Shown: positions 17,829 through 26,272, numbered from the stretch's first letter. The stretch: 64,000 nucleotides of DNA from DASUPK01 sp963774305 (GCA_963774305.1 CAVZEM010000008.1:186001-250000), one strand, 5' to 3'. Notes: generated by a model from the letters alone, not told the origin. Program-made: numbers and translations.

Positions 17829-18439
17829 GAAGGAAGCGGCGCTGGTTCCTGCCCGACACTCCCGACCTGATCGGGCAGCTGCGCGTGCAGACCAAGATCA
17901 CGCTGGAGGGTGTCGAGGCGTTCGCGGCCTGGGCAGGCGGCGACACTGCCGCGGGCGAGACGCTTCGGGACATCGAGCACCGTGGCGATGTCGCGAAGCG
18001 GGAGCTGCTCGAGCAGCTGCGAGAGGCGTTCGTCACTCCGCTGGCACCGGAGGACCTGTTCGCGCTCTCGCGCGGGATCGACTGGATCCTCGACTACACG
18101 CGCGACCTCGCTCGCGAATCGGTGGCGATGGCATGTCCACCGGACGATCGCCTGGCCGAGATGGCGGAAATGCTCCGCGACGCGGTGACCCACATCGAGA
18201 GCGCCATCGGCGACCTGCAATCGAAAGGCGACGCCGCTTCGGCCTCGGCCGACGCGGCGATCAGGGCGGTGCGCAGGATGGGGATCGCCTACTACCAGGG
18301 GATGGCCGAGCTGCTCGAGGTCGAATCGCGACCCGAGCGGATCGGGAGCCGCGAGCTCTACCGCCGCTGCGATCGCATCGGCGAGCAGGTGGTCGACGTC
18401 GCCGAGCGGATCGTCTACTCCGTGGTCAAGGAGAGCTGA
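17825..18439 (+). CDS. DUF47 (PhoU-like) phosphate transport accessory protein
   Basis: 204 aa from a GTG overlapping the pit stop. All helical, with PhoU-like features (LRDIEHRGDVAKRELLEQL, FALSRGIDWILDYTRD, LYRRCDRIGEQVVDVAERI). DUF47 proteins accompany Pit transporters and are thought to modulate their activity. It is the second gene of a two-gene phosphate uptake operon. Confidence 0.92.
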   Translation: MRRKRRWFLPDTPDLIGQLRVQTKITLEGVEAFAAWAGGDTAAGETLRDIEHRGDVAKRELLEQLREAFVTPLAPEDLFALSRGIDWILDYTRDLARESVAMACPPDDRLAEMAEMLRDAVTHIESAIGDLQSKGDAASASADAAIRAVRRMGIAYYQGMAELLEVESRPERIGSRELYRRCDRIGEQVVDVAERIVYSVVKES

Positions 18440-18470
18440 CCGGCAGGTTTGAAAACTGCCCGATCCGCAC

Positions 18471-19118
18471 ATGATCCGTGGCATGGGAGTCAGTCCCACG
18501 GTTGAGCGACCCGTAATCGCGTGGGAAGCCGCCTTCTTCGGGCTGCTCGCGGCCGTCGGACTCGCGGCGGTGCTGGTGGCGATGCTGATCGGGGGCCTGG
18601 TGGCCGCCGGGGTGACCGACTTCAGCCAGGACGCCGCCGGCGTGTTCGGCCACCTGGTGACGGCTGGCGGCGCGATCGCCGTCGCGATCCTCGCCCTCAG
18701 CTATCTGACCGGGGGCTACGTCGCCGGCAGGATGGCCCGTTTCGACGGCTGGCGCCAGGGTCTCGGCGTCTGGCTGCTCACCGTGCTGATGGTCATTGCA
18801 GTCGGGATCGCCGCATGGATCTCGGGCGGCACCCTCGATCCGACCAAGTCGATCTCGCTGCCCGGCAATCCGGTCGACGGCGGGCCGCTCGGCGAGGGTC
18901 GCGGGGTGATCCTCGCGGTCCTGGCGATCGTGCCCCTGATCGCCGCAGCTGCGGGGGGCATCATGGGCGAGCGCTTCCACCGCGCCGTGGACCGGGCGGA
19001 GACGGAGGCCGACTCCGGGGATCAGCCGTACGGGCCGCGCCGCGCCAGGCAGGACGCGCCGGCGTCGGCCGCGAGCTTGAGCGAGGACTCCACGTCCTCG
19101 CCCACTGCGAGCCCGTAG
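18471..19118 (+). CDS. Integral membrane protein of unknown function
   Basis: 215 aa with four hydrophobic segments (about residues 20-45, 60-85, 100-120, 145-165) and a polar Ser/Asp/Ala-rich tail. Starts at ATG 18471 or ATG 18483 are possible; neither has a strong ribosome binding site. The last 97 bp overlap the convergent PfkB gene, and that part of the tail is low complexity. No family recognised. Confidence 0.72.
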   Translation: MIRGMGVSPTVERPVIAWEAAFFGLLAAVGLAAVLVAMLIGGLVAAGVTDFSQDAAGVFGHLVTAGGAIAVAILALSYLTGGYVAGRMARFDGWRQGLGVWLLTVLMVIAVGIAAWISGGTLDPTKSISLPGNPVDGGPLGEGRGVILAVLAIVPLIAAAAGGIMGERFHRAVDRAETEADSGDQPYGPRRARQDAPASAASLSEDSTSSPTASP

Positions 19119-19852
19119 GTCAGCGCAGCCGCGAACGAATCGCCGCACCCGTAGCTGTCTGCGACCGGGCCGGGAAGCGATGCAGCCTTCCAGGTGCCAG
19201 TCTCGCCGTTCGCCGTCTCGTACCTGCCGCCATCCGCTCCCCGAGTCGCGACCAGGAGCGCGGGCCGTGGGTCGAGTGCTCGGGCAAAGGCCGATTCGAG
19301 CTCGTCCCGGTCGGAATGGACGAGGGCGTCGAGCGCCACGCCCGACTCCGCCAGCACGGTCCCCGCCCTCGGGGAGGCGACCAGGACCTTCGCCGCCCGC
19401 GCGGCCCGAAGGGCCCCGTCTCCCCCGGCTGTCACGTACACGCCGTCGGCACCATCGAGCACGGCCCAGTCGAGCTGGTCTTCGCGCTCCGGCTCGAGCC
19501 GTTCGCCGATGGTGGTGATCGTCCGCTCTCCATGCGAGTCGAGGAAGGTGTGGGCGCGGCGCGTCGGGCCCTCCCGGCTCGCGGCGTCAACACGCACGCC
19601 GAGCTCGGCGAGGCGCTCGCGCGATCTGTCCGCCAGATCGTCCTGACCGAGTGCCGTCAGCAGGGCGGAACCACCGGCCATCCGGGCAAGCTGGACCGCG
19701 GCCACCGCCCCGCCGCCGGCAGGCTCCTGGAAGCTGTCGGTCGCGTGGACGATCTCGCCGGCCACGGGAACGTGGTCTCCGCGAACGAACTCGACCCACT
19801 CGACGTGTCCGACCACCGCCACTCGCACGTCCTGATTCTCGCCTCTGGGCAC
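19022..19852 (-). CDS. PfkB/ribokinase-family sugar kinase
   Basis: 276 aa, somewhat short for the family (about 300). GGGAVAAVQLARMAGGSALLTALG is the N-terminal signature region, given here in part, and DSYGCGDSFAAALTYGL holds the catalytic Asp and anion hole (DTxGAGD type). It phosphorylates a sugar or nucleoside-like substrate, identity unknown. Its end overlaps the convergent membrane-protein gene by 97 bp. A 144-bp gap with no clear gene separates it from the PPOX gene upstream. Confidence 0.86.
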   Translation of the reverse strand: MPRGENQDVRVAVVGHVEWVEFVRGDHVPVAGEIVHATDSFQEPAGGGAVAAVQLARMAGGSALLTALGQDDLADRSRERLAELGVRVDAASREGPTRRAHTFLDSHGERTITTIGERLEPEREDQLDWAVLDGADGVYVTAGGDGALRAARAAKVLVASPRAGTVLAESGVALDALVHSDRDELESAFARALDPRPALLVATRGADGGRYETANGETGTWKAASLPGPVADSYGCGDSFAAALTYGLAVGEDVESSLKLAADAGASCLARRGPYG

Positions 19853-19996
19853 CAGATACGTCGAGGCCGATCTCTACCGTGCCCGGCGTGAAGTCAGGGA
19901 TGGCTCTGATCGCCGCGTCGATCACGGCGCTGGTGGTCGTCTGGCCGGGGGCGCCCTGTCGATAGACGGTCGCCGCGAAAAGGTACGACGACGTCC

Positions 19997-20374
19997 CTAG
20001 CGTGGTGTGATGGCCAGGACGACCGGGTCCGTCGCGGTCCCGGGCCGACCGCGAATCCGCTGAACCGCGCGATAGATCGGAAGGATCAGGACCTTGTCGA
20101 GTCGGTACTTCCGTGCCATCAGCTCGTCGACGTGCTGCGCTCCACCATTCCTGAGAATCTCAGCGCGTGCCGGGACCGGCTCGCCTCGAAGCCGACCTGA
20201 AGCACTGCACGCCGCGATCGTCACCGACGGGTTGTGAACAATTCGCCTGACTTTGTATGAGTCGCCGTCGGTCCTGACGAAGATCCGTCCGTCTTCCTCT
20301 ACGAACCAGACGGGGGTTGACACGCCGGAACCGTCACCCTTGAAGCTCGTCAGGTTGAGGTACTTGCCTTTCAT
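19997..20374 (-). CDS. PPOX-class F420-dependent oxidoreductase
   Basis: 125 aa from the ATG at 20374. Reads KYLNLTSFKGDGSGVSTPVWFV, then GRIFVRTDGDSYKVRRI and VTIAACSASGR, the split beta-barrel pattern of F420- or FMN-binding PPOX oxidoreductases. The family reduces varied substrates with F420H2, a cofactor common in actinobacteria. An upstream ATG at 20425 would add 17 residues without conservation. It is the left edge of the stress-gene region. Confidence 0.85.
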   Translation of the reverse strand: MKGKYLNLTSFKGDGSGVSTPVWFVEEDGRIFVRTDGDSYKVRRIVHNPSVTIAACSASGRLRGEPVPARAEILRNGGAQHVDELMARKYRLDKVLILPIYRAVQRIRGRPGTATDPVVLAITPR

Positions 20375-20463
20375 GCGGCAAGCGTACGGCGAGCCGGTGG
20401 TGTCGCTATCGGGTCGCCCACCCAACCAGCCTCCGTATTGCCCACTGAGATCGACTCCTCCGG

Positions 20464-21801
20464 CTACAGCGCCGACGGGTACGTCTCGGGCGGCTCAGCC
20501 ACTTCCCAGCGGGCGGTTCGCTCGAGGGGCTCTACCGCGCGCGTCTCGTCGATGTGGATCACCGCATCGAACTGAAACGAGATCTGCGCCGAGAAATAGT
20601 GGCTCTGGCGCTCGGTCTCTGGGCGGTAGATGACGCCGATCGCGCGCTCGAGGCGCGGCTCCCACAAGGCCAGGCCGGCCTGCGTCCCGCGGAGCGGCAG
20701 CAGGAAGCGGGCCTCCCCCATCTGATGGAAGAGGGCCTCGTAGCTTTCGGGCAGCGCCGGGCGGACCTGCTTTCGCTCGGCCGGCGCGTCCCAGGCCGAC
20801 GCCGCGGTGACGGTCCCCTCGAAGGTGGTGAATCCGACCAGGACTGTGCCGTCAGGGGGCCGCGAGCGGATCAGCTGGCCGAGGTTGAGCTCGCCGCGGT
20901 CGCGCATCTCGGTTCGTCGAGCGTCGCCGATGTGAGAGTTGTGCGCCCAGACCACCAGCTTGGCCAGCTCTCCGTGACGTCCGAGGTGAGCAAGCAGGCT
21001 GCGAAGGGTGTCGGCCATGTGTTTGTCTCGCAGGTTCCAGGATGAGATGTGGGCCGAGAACATCGTCCGGTAGTACTCCTCGGCACTGGCAACCAGGCGC
21101 GCGTTCTGCTCGGCGTAGAACTGGTCGTCCTCGGCCGCGAGCCCGTCTCGGCGCAGGTAGCCGACCGAGTTGCGGTGCAGCTCTTGAAGCTGGCCGACGA
21201 CGCCGCGGCGACAGGGCTCGCTGATCCCAAGGCTCACGGCTCGCCCGTAGTCCTGACTCTCGCCGCCGAATTGCTCGAAGCAGGCGTAGCGCTCGCGGGC
21301 CCGAGCCGCCGCCGGCGGATCGACCTTGTCGAGGTAGGCGATCACCTCCTCGACCGAGGCGTAGAGGCTGTAGAGATCGAGGCCGTAGAACCCGGCGGCG
21401 TCAGCGGGATCGCCGCAGTCGTTGTGCGCGCGCAGCCAGCCGACGAAGTCGAGCACCTCGGCGTTGCGCCACATCCAGGTGGGGAAGCGTTGAAAACCGC
21501 GAAGGGCCTCCTCCGCGTCCGCGTCCTCACGGGCCCCTCGGACATAGCGATTGACCCGGTAGGCGTCGGGCCAATCCGCCTCAACGGCGACGCCCGTAAA
21601 GCCCTTTTCCTCGATCAGCCTGCGGGTGATCAGGGCGCGCTCGCGGTAGAACTCGTGGCTGCCGTGCGAGGCCTCGCCGAGCAGGACGAGCCTGCCGTCC
21701 CCGATCAGCTCAAGCAGCGGGTCGTAGTCATCCTCCCGGCCCCTGAGGGGATGGATCTCACGCGCGAGGGAAGCAAGTGTCCCGTCGCGATGGCCTGTCA
21801 C
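20464..21801 (-). CDS. Erythromycin esterase-like protein
   Basis: 445 aa, full length for PF05139. Key parts are GRLVLLGEASHGSHEFYRER (active-site Glu and His), FTGVAVEADWPDAYRVNRY and LVVWAHNSHIGDAR. Most chromosomal members are not proven macrolide esterases. In Mycobacterium tuberculosis a homologous domain is fused to a phosphoribosyltransferase in Rv2030c, a DosR-regulon member. Here a phosphoribosyltransferase lies separately, 1.3 kb away. Confidence 0.9.
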   Translation of the reverse strand: MTGHRDGTLASLAREIHPLRGREDDYDPLLELIGDGRLVLLGEASHGSHEFYRERALITRRLIEEKGFTGVAVEADWPDAYRVNRYVRGAREDADAEEALRGFQRFPTWMWRNAEVLDFVGWLRAHNDCGDPADAAGFYGLDLYSLYASVEEVIAYLDKVDPPAAARARERYACFEQFGGESQDYGRAVSLGISEPCRRGVVGQLQELHRNSVGYLRRDGLAAEDDQFYAEQNARLVASAEEYYRTMFSAHISSWNLRDKHMADTLRSLLAHLGRHGELAKLVVWAHNSHIGDARRTEMRDRGELNLGQLIRSRPPDGTVLVGFTTFEGTVTAASAWDAPAERKQVRPALPESYEALFHQMGEARFLLPLRGTQAGLALWEPRLERAIGVIYRPETERQSHYFSAQISFQFDAVIHIDETRAVEPLERTARWEVAEPPETYPSAL

Positions 21802-21822
21802 TGTCGTCCCTGACTATCGAGC

Positions 21823-21987
21823 TCAACTTGGATTACCGAGTCGAACCCTCTGATGCCCTGACCGCAGGTTCAGCAGACCCGCGGCGGAGATCACTGCAAG
21901 CTTCCGGCTCCCGCAAACACTGCAACTCGATGGCGCTCGGCCCGCGAGGAAATGCTTCGACTTGCAGGCAAGACAGATGCTCAGCAT
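21823..21987 (-). CDS. Small zinc-ribbon protein
   Basis: 54 aa from the ATG at 21987, which has a good ribosome binding site (AGGAG eight bases upstream). Two Cys pairs, CLAC and CSVC, separated by about 15 residues form a likely zinc ribbon, followed by a short hydrophobic stretch (LAVISAAGLL). Function unknown. Its first 7 bases overlap the end of the gene upstream, suggesting an operon of small genes. Confidence 0.55.
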   Translation of the reverse strand: MLSICLACKSKHFLAGRAPSSCSVCGSRKLAVISAAGLLNLRSGHQRVRLGNPS

Positions 21988-22214
21988 GATCCACGCTCCT
22001 CTTGGTTGGCTCCGGCACGCCTGGCGGGCGTCGATCCGACGCGGCGCAGCCCCATGCTCCACAGCTCGATCGGCGTCAAGGAATGCGCTGTGAAGGTCCT
22101 GCAGTCCTCCAGGAGAGCAAAACTCCCCTCGCTACCTTCAATGGGCGAGGCGAAGCCCCCGATCACTCGGAACAGCCGCCGGCCGTCAGTTAGATAAGTG
22201 CAGGCCTCCAACAT
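21981..22214 (-). CDS. Small hypothetical protein
   Basis: 77 aa from the ATG at 22214; an in-frame ATG further upstream (22262) is possible. The core reads CTYLTDGRRLFRVIGGFASP and SFALLEDCRTFTAHSLTPIEL, which looks like real protein with two Cys and a beta-rich start. Its end overlaps the zinc-ribbon gene start. No family or function recognised. Confidence 0.45.
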   Translation of the reverse strand: MLEACTYLTDGRRLFRVIGGFASPIEGSEGSFALLEDCRTFTAHSLTPIELWSMGLRRVGSTPARRAGANQEERGSC

Positions 22215-22461
22215 CGCCTCGGGCTCGGCTCTGGGGATGTGGCGGGTGCAGGTCGCGAGCATGCGCTATCGGCAAGCGACCCTATGCCTGGCGCCGGTAC
22301 GCACCATCGGCGTCGGCCACTGATCGTCGTCCGTGCCGAGTACGTAGCTGGCGCGGCCGGTCGCCGGTTCTGCCCCGGACTAGGTCTGCTGCATGGGGCG
22401 GGGAACAGAGTGACCAGTGACCCTGGGCCCGGGCGCATGGCCACTTCGCGGATCTGTCCGG

Positions 22462-22654
22462 TCAGCTGGTCCCGCGGACGCGCCGAGATACCGCTGCCGA
22501 GGGCTTTCCGTACAGGTGCTCGTAGACCTCTCGTTCGACCTGCGCCGAATCGACGCTGACCTCCCGCGCGTGATCGGGGAGGCTGCGCCCGGCGGAACGC
22601 TACGACCGCCAAGGCGATAGCGACGATCCCAAGCAGCGCAGCCCCGATCATCAT
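22462..22654 (-). CDS. Small single-pass membrane protein (frameshift in a C4 run)
   Basis: From the ATG at 22654: MMIGAALLGIVAIALAVVAF, a membrane helix, then RRAQPP. In the starting frame the rest is Arg/Pro-rich nonsense. Shifting one base at the run of four C (22576-22579, shown as G on the plus strand) gives DHAREVSVDSAQVEREVYEH and LYGKPSAAVSRR, ending at a TGA at 22462-22464. That makes a sensible 63-aa protein with an acidic/basic cytoplasmic tail. Inferred by reading frames only. Confidence 0.5.
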
Positions 22655-22712
22655 TCAGCCGACTTCCTGGGCGCTTGCACGGAGAGCTGCCGGCTCGCCC
22701 GCCGGTCGCCTC

Positions 22713-22943
22713 CTATTGCCTCTTTCCCTTCGAACCGCCCAGGTGCTGGATGAACGCGTCCGAACCGGGGAAGACCTCGGCCTCGTGGCCGTTTTCCCAT
22801 CGCACCAGATAGGGCGGTGCACCGTGGTCCCCGAGCACCTTCAGGATCTCGCCGTCTTGCTGAGGCTCTCCCTGATGGTGTCCTCGGATCACCAGGCGGT
22901 CGCCCGGCTTTGCACGCAGTTCGCTCTGGCTGGTCGGGGTCAT
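22713..22943 (-). CDS. DUF1918 protein
   Basis: 76 aa from the ATG at 22943, with AAAGGA upstream. Matches the small SH3-like DUF1918 family: KPGDRLVIRGHHQGEPQQDG, GEILKVLGDHGAPPYLVRW and GHEAEVFPGSDAFIQHL. The mycobacterial homologue Rv0569 belongs to the DosR dormancy regulon. Function unknown. Divergent from the phosphoribosyltransferase-hydrolase gene with 138 bp between starts; in M. tuberculosis the same two families (Rv0569, Rv0571c) are also neighbours. Confidence 0.93.
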   Translation of the reverse strand: MTPTSQSELRAKPGDRLVIRGHHQGEPQQDGEILKVLGDHGAPPYLVRWENGHEAEVFPGSDAFIQHLGGSKGKRQ

Positions 22944-23081
22944 TGCGTCCTTTCTGTTCGTGGACACGTATGCAGCCAACCTACCGCCGGGTTCGTGCTC
23001 CGGTATCCGTATTCAACCCGGACCCGGGGCCGAGTAGAGCACCGATGTGCCCCGCGCCCCGCGGGCTCTAGGTTCACCGTC

Positions 23082-24476
23082 GTGGCTGATCGATTGGCAC
23101 TGTTCGCGGATCGGCGAGACGCCGGCCGCAAGCTCGCTGCGGCTCTCGATCGTTTCCGGGTCGAGGATCCGCTGGTGCTGGCGCTCCCGCGAGGCGGCGT
23201 CCCGGTCGGCTACGAGGTCGCCAGGGCGCTGGAAGCGCCGCTCGACATCCTGCTCGTCCGCAAGCTCGGGGCGCCGTTCCAGCCCGAGTACGGCATTGGA
23301 GCGATCGCTGAGGGGGGCGTCCGCGTCATCCGCCGCGAGGACGTGGAGCTGATCGGAATGAGTGAGGCGGAGCTCGACGCTATCGTCGCTCGCGAAACCG
23401 AGGAGCTCGACCGGCGGGCGCTCGCCTACCGCGGCGAGCGCGAGGCCCATCCGGTGGAAGGGCGCACGGTCATCCTCGTCGACGACGGGATCGCCACCGG
23501 CGGGACTGCGGTCGCGGCAGGCCGCGTGCTGCGAGCCCGCGGGGCTGCCCGGGTGATCCTCGCCGTTCCGGTCGCTCCCCCCGGAAGCGAGGTCCGGCTC
23601 GCGGCCGAGTTCGACAAGGTGATCTGCCTTGAGCAGCCCCATGGCTTCTTCGGCATCGGTCAGTTCTACGTCGACTTCGGACAGCTCCACGACCAGGAGG
23701 TGATTGATCTGCTCGCGGCTGCGCACGAACCGGGGCTCGCCGCCGCGGCTCATCCGGCCACCGCCGACGATCCACCGCCCCTGAAGCGGGCCGTCGAGAT
23801 CGAGGCCGAGCCCGGACTGGTTCTGAACGGCGACCTGCGGCTGCCCGAGGACGCCACGGGCCTGGTGGTCTTCGCGCACGGGAGCGGCTCCAGCAGACTC
23901 AGCCCCCGCAACCGCGAAGTGGCCGCCTCGCTGAACGAGAGGGGACTCGCCACGCTGCTCTTCGATCTTCTCAGCGACGCTGAGGCGGGCGACCGAGTCA
24001 AGGTCTTCGACATCGACCTGCTCGCCGAGCGCCTCGTGGCGGTCACCCGCTGGGCGCAGGCGGAGCCGGGCCTTGACGATCTTCCCCTCGGGTACTTTGG
24101 CGCCTCGACCGGTGCCGCCGCCGCGCTCTGCGCCGCCGCCGAGCTCGGCGGAGGCATCAGCGCGGTGGTCTCCCGAGGTGGACGACCGGACCTCGCCGGC
24201 TCGAGGCTGCCGCAGGTCCAAGCTCCCACCATGTTGATCGTCGGCGGGGCCGACTGGCAGGTCCTCGGCCTCAACGAGGATGCAGCGAAGCTGCTGCGCT
24301 GCGAGCACGAGCTCGCCGTCGTCCCAGCGGCAACCCATCTCTTCGAGGAGCCAGGCGCCCTCGAGCGTGTCGCGGATCTCGCCGCAGACTGGTTCTCCGA
24401 GCACCTCGAGAAGTCGACCCGAGCGGGTGAGCTCTCGCCTGGATTCAACGGCGGAACTAGAAGAGCTGCCGCGTAA
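23082..24476 (+). CDS. Phosphoribosyltransferase - dienelactone hydrolase-like fusion
   Basis: 464 aa from the GTG at 23082; an open frame further upstream runs antisense to DUF1918 and is unlikely to be coding. The N-terminal half (1-225) is a type I phosphoribosyltransferase-fold domain: LALPRGGVPVGYEVA and the PRPP loop VILVDDGIATGGT. The C-terminal half (about 230-450) is an alpha/beta hydrolase of dienelactone hydrolase type, with nucleophile Ser in YFGASTGAAA, Asp in GGADWQV and His in ATHLFEE. The same domain order is found in Rv0571c of M. tuberculosis, a DosR-regulon protein. Reaction and substrate unknown. Confidence 0.9.
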   Translation: MADRLALFADRRDAGRKLAAALDRFRVEDPLVLALPRGGVPVGYEVARALEAPLDILLVRKLGAPFQPEYGIGAIAEGGVRVIRREDVELIGMSEAELDAIVARETEELDRRALAYRGEREAHPVEGRTVILVDDGIATGGTAVAAGRVLRARGAARVILAVPVAPPGSEVRLAAEFDKVICLEQPHGFFGIGQFYVDFGQLHDQEVIDLLAAAHEPGLAAAAHPATADDPPPLKRAVEIEAEPGLVLNGDLRLPEDATGLVVFAHGSGSSRLSPRNREVAASLNERGLATLLFDLLSDAEAGDRVKVFDIDLLAERLVAVTRWAQAEPGLDDLPLGYFGASTGAAAALCAAAELGGGISAVVSRGGRPDLAGSRLPQVQAPTMLIVGGADWQVLGLNEDAAKLLRCEHELAVVPAATHLFEEPGALERVADLAADWFSEHLEKSTRAGELSPGFNGGTRRAAA

Positions 24477-24552
24477 GTGGTGGGCACCGTCGGGCATTGG
24501 TGCTGGCCACGTAACTTGCGCTGCTGCGAGGTGCCCGCTGTCCGCATCCGCG

Positions 24553-25719
24553 TCAGTAGCGGAGCAGCGAGGCAACGCCATCCTGCTCGTCTAGAAGCCG
24601 AGCGCTCTCATTCTCGACCGGTGTGATCGCGGCGCCGGTTGAGAACGCGTACTCGATCATCCGCTCGATCAGGGGAAGCCCGTCCTGCCCGGACTCGCCC
24701 GTGGACGTCAAGGGGGCGTCAGGGTACTCGCGTCCGGCGTCGTAGACGAGGTGTTCGACTCGCCCCTCCTGCAGCGCCTGGAGGGTCTCCTGGATACCCA
24801 ACGAGCTGCGTCCCTCCGCATACGCCGCCTCCTTGATCCGCTCGATCAGCGAGCGCTCACGCTGGCGATTGAGCCCCGGGACCATCTCTGCGACGCGCCG
24901 CTCGGTCTGCGCGATTGACTCAGAGATCAGGTCTGCGCCATCTGCATGCCTAAATCCGAAGCTGGCACCGAAGCCGCGCGCGAACTGCCTGACGTAGCGC
25001 TCATCGCCGAAAGCGAGCGTCTCGCGCCAGCCTCCCTTCCATGCCTCGGCGCGTGCGAGCTCGCCGGTCTGGTGGGCGAAGCGCTCGCGGGTCGCCTCCA
25101 GGCGCTGGTTGTACTGGTCGCGACCCGCCGCCGAGACCGCCTCTCCGTGAGCCGGGTCGCGAGGTCTCTGAGACTTTCGCTCGCGCCAATCCTCGCCGAA
25201 GTACTCGAGCTCCCAGTCGTGAAGCTGCTCCATTCGGCCAAGGCGCCAGTCGAGCAGACGAACCCGCTCTGAGGAAACCACGGCGATCCCCATGGGGGCG
25301 CCATCATCGAGCAGCTCGAGAAGTTGGTGAAGCGTGGCGACCGCGGCGTGCAGGATCTCGGTTCGGCGTGGAGGGATCTGCACCGCGTACCAGCGCTCCT
25401 CAGCTGGCTTGCGCGCGACCTCGACGAAGCCGATCAGGCCGGCGCCTTCGACCGGGGACCGCTCATCGTCGTGAAGATCTCGCTCAACCCGTTCGGCAGT
25501 CGCCTGGAGCGCCTGACACGCCTCGTGTTCCTTTCCTTCTCGGCCGGCGCTGAGCATGTCGGAAAGACCGTTACGCACCTCAGTGGGCCAGGCGGGGCTC
25601 CGATCGCCCGGGTCAAGACGCAGGTAGACGGAGAGCACGCCGTGCTCGGGACGCCAGGCAAGGAGCTCACTGACGGTCTCCTCGCCTCGGGCGTCCAGTG
25701 ACGCTGTATCCGAGATCAT
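24553..25719 (-). CDS. baeRF/VLRF1-type release-factor-like protein
   Basis: 388 aa from the ATG at 25719, which overlaps the stop of the DUF2267 gene (ATGA). The pattern agrees with bacterial homologues of archaeo-eukaryotic release factor 1 / Vms1: an N-terminal domain with VLSVYLRLDPGDR, a middle RNase H-like domain with GIAVVSSERVRLLDWRLG, and a C-terminal L7Ae-like region ending in GAAITPVENESARLL. Such proteins are proposed to act on stalled ribosomes or peptidyl-tRNA. Evidence for the exact role is from family knowledge; residues for catalysis were not pinpointed. Confidence 0.75.
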   Translation of the reverse strand: MISDTASLDARGEETVSELLAWRPEHGVLSVYLRLDPGDRSPAWPTEVRNGLSDMLSAGREGKEHEACQALQATAERVERDLHDDERSPVEGAGLIGFVEVARKPAEERWYAVQIPPRRTEILHAAVATLHQLLELLDDGAPMGIAVVSSERVRLLDWRLGRMEQLHDWELEYFGEDWRERKSQRPRDPAHGEAVSAAGRDQYNQRLEATRERFAHQTGELARAEAWKGGWRETLAFGDERYVRQFARGFGASFGFRHADGADLISESIAQTERRVAEMVPGLNRQRERSLIERIKEAAYAEGRSSLGIQETLQALQEGRVEHLVYDAGREYPDAPLTSTGESGQDGLPLIERMIEYAFSTGAAITPVENESARLLDEQDGVASLLRY

Positions 25720-26138
25720 GCAGCCAGGACGACCCTGAGCTCCTCCGGGAAGACCGCAACGACATCGGCGATCTCGCCCTCGGAGATGTGGCGACGAAGC
25801 ACACGTGCAGCGGCCGAGCACACATATGACGCCTCGGTCTCACCGGGCAAGAGCGCCTCATCTGCGATCCGCCGCAGGAACTCGTCGACGCTGCGGTAAG
25901 TCATCGGCGTCCTACTGGGCACCCACCCCTCGTAGTAGATCCCCCGGACCAGCTCCGGGAGCTGGGCCGCGAGCTGGGCCGCCTCGTCGACCATCAGGCG
26001 GTCGCGAACCGCATGCAGGTAAGCGCGCAGCACCCGATAGGCAAACTTGCGGTCATCGGTCCCGAGCTCTGCCGCTAGCTCCTTGAGCCAGACATTCGTC
26101 TTCTCAACGCTTCGATCGATCAGCTCAACTTCGGACAT
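25716..26138 (-). CDS. DUF2267 protein
   Basis: 140 aa from the ATG at 26138, preceded by GAGAGGAG. Two similar helical repeats: KFAYRVLRAYLHAVRDRL followed by LPELVRGIYYEGW, then FLRRIADEALL with a second AARVLRRHISEGEIADVV, typical of DUF2267. Unknown function; such genes often sit beside stress-response genes. It is the first gene of a two-gene operon with the release-factor homologue and is divergent from the histidine kinase. Confidence 0.88.
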   Translation of the reverse strand: MSEVELIDRSVEKTNVWLKELAAELGTDDRKFAYRVLRAYLHAVRDRLMVDEAAQLAAQLPELVRGIYYEGWVPSRTPMTYRSVDEFLRRIADEALLPGETEASYVCSAAARVLRRHISEGEIADVVAVFPEELRVVLAA

Positions 26139-26240
26139 CCTCACTCCTCTCGCAGGTGAATCGCTGTTTGCTCCTCCTTCGTGCGGGTGTGCCTGCGGCC
26201 ATATTGACCCCGGTCTACTTGCCGCCCATCGGTACATGGC

Positions 26241-26272
26241 ACGGATCGTTGTTGGTGCGGGCCACGGATCCG
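26241..26272. promoter_or_regulatory. Candidate operator: direct repeat of CACGGATC in the DUF2267/kinase intergenic region
   Basis: In the 254-bp divergent region between DUF2267 and the histidine kinase, CACGGATC occurs twice (26241-26248 and 26264-26271) with 23-bp spacing, about two helical turns. The second copy is within GGCCACGGATCC, which resembles the palindrome upstream of hsp20. Could bind the linked LuxR-type regulator; found by eye only. Confidence 0.35.

Noticed and set aside
19853..19996. Possible short protein on the minus strand in this gap
   Set aside because: A partly protein-like frame exists, but no start, ribosome binding site or family match was found.
20464..21801. 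Macrolide resistance gene
   Set aside because: The erythromycin-esterase family is broad, and this copy sits among stress genes as in dormancy regulons; there is no mobile element or resistance context.
24505..24516. GGCCACGTAACT, similar to the candidate operator
   Set aside because: It lies in the 76-bp gap between two convergent gene ends, not in a promoter position; it may be chance or part of a hairpin (GGGCACC at 24483-24489 with GGTGCCC further on).
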